NCBI RefSeq assembly: GCF_023634645.1
Contig: NZ_JAMKMR010000006.1
Span: 1 to 64,000, forward strand
Length of the DNA: 64,000 nucleotides
Reading direction: 5' to 3'
From: Vibrio sinus
Lineage (GTDB): Bacteria; Pseudomonadota; Gammaproteobacteria; Enterobacterales; Vibrionaceae
Shown: positions 60,665 to 64,000 of the stretch, piece after piece
Layout of the letters: every line of letters starts with the position of its first letter
Numbering within the stretch: the stretch's first letter is position 1
Position numbers and translations under genes: made by a program
The notes under the pieces: model-generated
What the model saw: the letters and a program-made list of their open reading frames with translations, nothing else
Databases searched by the model: none
Told to the model about the DNA's origin: nothing

Positions 60665-61570
60665 CTACAGCAGTTCAGAAACAATATCGGCTAAACGACT
60701 AAAAGTGTCTGCACGAGAGGAACTTGGCCGCCATACCAAACCAATATCTCGATAGGCTTTTTGTCCAGGCGGATCAATGATGAGCAAATTTTGATTGTCC
60801 AGTAAGCCATGTTTGATTGCCATTTGTGGAATAAAGGTTGTACCTAGCCCATTGGCCACCATTTGCACCAGAGTATGCAAGCTGGTTGCACTAAATGGAT
60901 TGATCTTTTGTTTCTCTGTCAGTTGGCAAGCTGAAACGGCATGCTCAGTTAAACAATGTTCTTTTTCTAATAAGAAGACCGATTCATCGGGCAGATCATC
61001 GTATTTTATTGGCGTGGAGATACGCTTAGCTTGATCATGGCTGATCACCATTCGAAACGGGTCTTGACCCACTATTCGACTTTCCATACCACTAATATCG
61101 ACGGGCAAGGCAAGAATCAGTACATCAAGCTCACCATGTCTTAGCGCCGTCAGTAAATTAGTGGTGGTGTCTTCTTTGAGCAGTAGGTTTAACTGGGGAA
61201 AAAGATGATTCACTTGCTGGACAAGATCTCCCAACAAGAAAGGCGCAATGGTAGGAATACAGCCAAGTCTTAGCTGACCTTGCATACTGTCTCCCTTACA
61301 CATATTGCCTAGCTCCACCAAATCTTGGGCTTTGGCAAGTAGCTCGCGGCCTTGCTGAACGATAAGCTCACCAGCTTGAGTAAATACCAGCGGGCTTTTT
61401 TTGTCTTTTTTCTCGTACAAAGGACATCCAATGATTTCCTCTAGATTTTGAATGCCCTTACTTAATGTTGATTGGCTCACAAAGCAGCGCTGCGCTGCAT
61501 CACTAAAGTGACGCGTTTCATGCAAGGTTATTAAATAGTGTAATTGCTTTAAACTTGGCCATTTAATCAT
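60665..61570 (-). CDS. oxyR2: Peroxide-sensing LysR regulator OxyR2
   Basis: This is a LysR-type peroxide sensor. The winged helix-turn-helix (about 1-60, RHFSDAAQRCFVSQSTLSKGIQNLEE) is OxyR-like. The regulatory domain has a redox pair in LEKEHCLTEHAVSAC. With the ATG at 61570 (301 residues) these are Cys206 and Cys215, and residue 204 is Glu; these match what I recall for V. vulnificus OxyR2, whose Glu204 makes it hypersensitive to peroxide. A frame extension to 61606 is rejected because it breaks this numbering and adds residues before the family start. It is divergent from ahpC, its expected target. Confidence 0.9.
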   Translation of the reverse strand: MIKWPSLKQLHYLITLHETRHFSDAAQRCFVSQSTLSKGIQNLEEIIGCPLYEKKDKKSPLVFTQAGELIVQQGRELLAKAQDLVELGNMCKGDSMQGQLRLGCIPTIAPFLLGDLVQQVNHLFPQLNLLLKEDTTTNLLTALRHGELDVLILALPVDISGMESRIVGQDPFRMVISHDQAKRISTPIKYDDLPDESVFLLEKEHCLTEHAVSACQLTEKQKINPFSATSLHTLVQMVANGLGTTFIPQMAIKHGLLDNQNLLIIDPPGQKAYRDIGLVWRPSSSRADTFSRLADIVSELL

Positions 61571-61769
61571 ATTTTCACTGCTTAGTTTCAAAGTTATACC
61601 GTACAAATCCGCACAGTTTTCATTATCGCTTTTTTCGATTAACTTAATCTATTTAATTCGCTTTTTTCTATACTACATTCTGTACTATAGTTTGTCTCGA
61701 ATTTATACGGACTAGCCAAATTCAATCTGAATATTGGTTGGAACTAACCATACTTTTTAGGAGCAAAAA
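61571..61769. promoter_or_regulatory. oxyR2-ahpC divergent promoter region
   Basis: The 199-bp gap holds CTAT (61668-61671) and CTATAG (61685-61690), partial matches to the OxyR ATAG/CTAT half-site pattern. TTATAC at 61703-61708 could be the -10 of ahpC. The OxyR site is plausible from gene context but the match is weak. Confidence 0.4.
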
Positions 61770-62378
61770 ATGGTACTAGTAGGTCGTCAAGCCCCTGACT
61801 TTACTGCAGCGGCAGTTCTAGGTAACGGTGAAATCGTTGATAACTTCAACTTCGCTGAATTCACTAAAGGTAAGAAAGCTGTCGTATTTTTCTACCCACT
61901 AGACTTCACGTTCGTTTGCCCATCTGAGCTAATTGCATTCGACAACCGTTACGAAGATTTCAAAGCAAAAGGCGTAGAAGTAATCGGCGTTTCTATCGAT
62001 TCTCAATTCTCTCACAATGCATGGCGTAACACTGCTATCGATGATGGCGGTATCGGTCAAGTTAAGTACCCACTTGTTGCTGACGTTAAACACGAAATCT
62101 GCAAAGCGTACGACGTTGAGCACCCAGAAGCTGGCGTAGCTTTCCGTGGTTCTTTCCTAATTGATGAAGAAGGTCTTGTTCGTCACCAAGTTGTGAACGA
62201 TCTTCCGCTTGGCCGTAACATCGACGAAATGCTACGCATGGTTGATGCTCTAAACTTCCACCAAACTCACGGTGAAGTTTGCCCAGCACAATGGGAAGAA
62301 GGTAAAGCAGGTATGGACGCATCTCCAAAAGGCGTTGCTGCATTCCTATCTGAGCACGCTGAAGACCTAAGCAAGTAA
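61770..62378 (+). CDS. ahpC: Typical 2-Cys peroxiredoxin (AhpC/Prx)
   Basis: This enzyme reduces hydrogen peroxide and organic peroxides. It is 202 residues. The peroxidatic Cys50 lies in DFTFVCPSE, with Thr47 in the TxxC motif, and the resolving Cys171 in GEVCPAQW. The GGLG-type loop reads GGIG, and the C-terminal YF motif of hyperoxidation-sensitive forms is absent (the tail is FLSEHAEDLSK), which suggests a robust enzyme. No ahpF lies next to it. AGGAG lies about 7 nt before the ATG. It is divergent from oxyR2, as in V. cholerae. Codons are biased toward highly expressed forms. Confidence 0.95.
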   Translation: MVLVGRQAPDFTAAAVLGNGEIVDNFNFAEFTKGKKAVVFFYPLDFTFVCPSELIAFDNRYEDFKAKGVEVIGVSIDSQFSHNAWRNTAIDDGGIGQVKYPLVADVKHEICKAYDVEHPEAGVAFRGSFLIDEEGLVRHQVVNDLPLGRNIDEMLRMVDALNFHQTHGEVCPAQWEEGKAGMDASPKGVAAFLSEHAEDLSK

Positions 62379-62465
62379 TCGACGCTTTAACACCTGCTCA
62401 ACGGTGTAAGGTTGGAATAAATAAAGCAAAAGCTCATTGTCCAATCTGTTAAAGTAAAGTCTTAT

Positions 62466-62496
62466 AAGCCCAAAGCCCAGCTTTGGGCTTTTTTCT
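62466..62496 (+). terminator. Rho-independent terminator of ahpC
   Basis: A 10-bp stem (62466-62475 with 62481-62490, AAGCCCAAAG and CTTTGGGCTT) is followed by T-rich sequence. Confidence 0.87.
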
Positions 62497-62621
62497 TTCT
62501 ACCCAATACGAACATCCATGTCATTTCTTACAATGAAAATATATTGCTAAAAAGACAAAACATATCATTTGACAGACTTTATAAATCGCAGCTCTTTAAA
62601 CAGACAACATCAGTCATTATG

Positions 62622-62654
62622 ATGGGTAACAAATCCGTTCATGGGTAACCAATC
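62622..62654 (+). repeat. Direct repeat upstream of dapD
   Basis: ATGGGTAACAAATC (62622-62635) and ATGGGTAACCAATC (62641-62654) match at 13 of 14 positions and start 19 bp apart. The pair ends 36 bp before the dapD start. It could be a tandem operator or a chance duplication; no regulator is known to me for this motif. Confidence 0.55.
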
Positions 62655-62689
62655 GAAACCCGCCACAATTAATCCAGGAGACACATTTT

Positions 62690-63721
62690 ATGGCTTTTTT
62701 CTCTCTCGCCTTTGGTACAGCAACAAAAAACCGCGGTGGAAAAGTTATCGAAGCGTTTTTTCCAAACCCAGTTTTACACCCAAGTGAGTCGCTGGTTGAA
62801 GCAATCACTTCAGTGAGTGATTACGTAAGTGGTAACCAAGTGATTGAAGTTTCGCCATCTCAATGTGGCGCTATCGCTTCTGCTTTTGAAGCAAACGGAG
62901 ATAATGCCAACGCTTCATTTGCAAACAAAGCGGCTAATTCAGCCCAACCTTTAGTTCTTGTATTGCTAGAAAGCGATACGAAACCAGAAAGCGTTGCTGA
63001 AGGCTTCCTCAAGCTGCAACTTATTTCTAACCGTTTAGTGAAGCCACACGGTACTGTATTGGATGGTATCTTTGGCCTATTGCACAATATCGCTTGGACG
63101 AACGAAGGCCCTATTGACCTTCCTGAACTTGCTGAACGCCAAATTGAAGCGCGTTTAGAAGGCCGCACACTTTCTGTCGACTGCGTGGACAAATTCCCGA
63201 AAATGACCGACTACGTGGTACCCAATGGGGTTCGTATTGCTGACACTTCTCGTGTTCGTCTTGGCGCTCATGTTGGTGAAGGCACCACAGTAATGCATGA
63301 AGGCTTTATTAACTTTAACGCCGGAACAACCGGCGTAAGCATGGTAGAAGGTCGCATTTCAGCTGGTGTTGTGGTTGGTGATGGTTCCGATATCGGTGGT
63401 GGCGCTTCCATTATGGGCACACTTTCTGGAGGCGGTAAAGTGATCGTTTCTATCGGCGAAAATGCTCTGCTTGGAGCCAATGCCGGCCTTGGATTCCCGC
63501 TAGGCGATCGTTGCACGATTGAGTCTGGTTTATATGTGACAGCAGGCTCTAAAGTTCTTATGCTTGACTCAGAAGGCAAAGAGGTCGAAGTCGTGAAAGC
63601 ACGCGATCTTGCTGGCCTATCAGATTTATTGTTCCGCCGTAACTCAGTAACTGGTCAAATTGAGTGCCTTGCAAATAAAACAGCCGTAGAGCTAAATAGC
63701 GAGCTTCACAGTAATAACTGA
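62690..63721 (+). CDS. dapD: Tetrahydrodipicolinate N-succinyltransferase DapD
   Basis: DapD succinylates tetrahydrodipicolinate in the lysine and diaminopimelate pathway. The product is 343 residues, the long DapD form seen in Vibrio and Pseudomonas (E. coli 274). The N-terminal domain is followed by a left-handed beta-helix of hexapeptide repeats (about 180-300: GAHVGEGTTVMHEGFINFNAGTTG, DIGGGASIMGTLSGGGKVIVSIGENALLGANAGLG). AGGAGA lies about 7 nt before the ATG. It has its own terminator. Confidence 0.95.
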   Translation: MAFFSLAFGTATKNRGGKVIEAFFPNPVLHPSESLVEAITSVSDYVSGNQVIEVSPSQCGAIASAFEANGDNANASFANKAANSAQPLVLVLLESDTKPESVAEGFLKLQLISNRLVKPHGTVLDGIFGLLHNIAWTNEGPIDLPELAERQIEARLEGRTLSVDCVDKFPKMTDYVVPNGVRIADTSRVRLGAHVGEGTTVMHEGFINFNAGTTGVSMVEGRISAGVVVGDGSDIGGGASIMGTLSGGGKVIVSIGENALLGANAGLGFPLGDRCTIESGLYVTAGSKVLMLDSEGKEVEVVKARDLAGLSDLLFRRNSVTGQIECLANKTAVELNSELHSNN

Positions 63722-63746
63722 TGACGAGTCAAAATTAATGTAAACC

Positions 63747-63770
63747 GGCTGGCTGATGCCAGCCTTTTTT
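63747..63770 (+). terminator. Rho-independent terminator of dapD
   Basis: GGCTGGC-TGAT-GCCAGCC (63747-63764) followed by six T. Confidence 0.9.
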
Positions 63771-63850
63771 ATTTCGTTCTTTACGACTCTAGCGAAATCC
63801 AGTCTATTATTTAATTACTCAATATAAAAATAAGAAGCTAGGATAACGCC

Positions 63851-64000
63851 ATGAATGAATTCGTAAGACAACTGCCGAAAGTAGAACTTCACCTTCACAT
63901 AGAAGGCTCCCTCGAACCTGAACTCATGTTTGAACTTGCCCACCGCAACCACATTGAAATACCCTTTAATTCACCAGAAGAAGTCAAACAAGCCTATCAG
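63851..64000 (+). CDS. Adenosine/adenine deaminase family protein, 5' part only
   Basis: The first 50 codons of a gene cut by the window end. The N-terminus [24 protein letters not shown] carries the HxH metal motif (HLH) and the IEGSLEP segment of the adenosine deaminase superfamily. [20 protein letters not shown] is closer to the adenine deaminase (Aah1-like) branch than to E. coli Add (LPLTDIHRHLDGN), but that needs the full sequence. A weak binding site TAGGA lies about 8 nt before the ATG. Confidence 0.8.
   Translation, partial: MNEFVRQLPKVELHLHIEGSLEPELMFELAHRNHIEIPFNSPEEVKQAYQ

Overview
The window is ordinary, densely packed gammaproteobacterial chromosome and almost certainly comes from a Vibrio. 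The indicators are a VpsR-type biofilm regulator, an OxyR2/AhpC pair, an NptA-type sodium/phosphate transporter, a 343-residue DapD, and gene neighbourhoods that match both Vibrio chromosome I and E. coli (rluD-pgeF-clpB, ribF-ileS-lspA-fkpB-ispH, rppH-ptsP-lgt-thyA, queA-tgt-yajC-secD-secF, aceB-aceA). The species cannot be fixed from the sequence. I saw no rRNA, tRNA, CRISPR array, insertion sequence or prophage.

Layout. 0-5.4 kb: clpB with a heat-shock promoter, pgeF and rluD on the minus strand, divergent from bamD. 5.4-8.1 kb: raiA behind a CRP-type promoter, pheA behind a complete phenylalanine attenuator with a 15-codon leader peptide, and yjjX. 8.1-11.7 kb: trpR and slt, separated by an arfB-like rescue factor and a small conserved-looking ORF. 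11.8-16.5 kb: ettA, a PilZ protein, and aroF-tyrA behind a perfect TyrR box. 16.5-24.5 kb: the BtsS/BtsR pyruvate-sensing type two-component pair, nagZ and anmK (peptidoglycan recycling), an orphan periplasmic binding protein, a DUF2799 lipoprotein and a short CstA/BtsT-family transporter. The transporter promoter carries three evenly phased BtsR-type repeats, so the whole signalling circuit lies within 8 kb.

24.7-39 kb: a secreted or lipoprotein M28 peptidase; the murJ-ribF-ileS-lspA-fkpB-ispH run; rpsT with a UUG start; nhaR; nptA; thyA and lgt. 39-45.5 kb: a TauE/SafE protein, ptsP, rppH, mutH, a small DUF6482-like protein and tas. The 633-bp rppH-mutH gap has no gene but holds three perfect and two near-perfect DnaA boxes, which makes it a candidate DARS2-like element that reactivates the replication initiator. 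This is the most interesting signal in the window.

45.5-61.6 kb: a DUF1127 protein with a probable unlisted 37-residue ORF upstream, vpsR, lysS and prfB (with its programmed +1 frameshift), secF-secD-yajC-tgt-queA, a CBS-pair protein, and the glyoxylate genes aceB-aceA. 61.6-64 kb: oxyR2 divergent from ahpC, then dapD, and the first 50 codons of an adenosine/adenine deaminase cut off by the window edge. Several start codons were moved from the longest possible frame to the position supported by a ribosome binding site and by the known family N-terminus.
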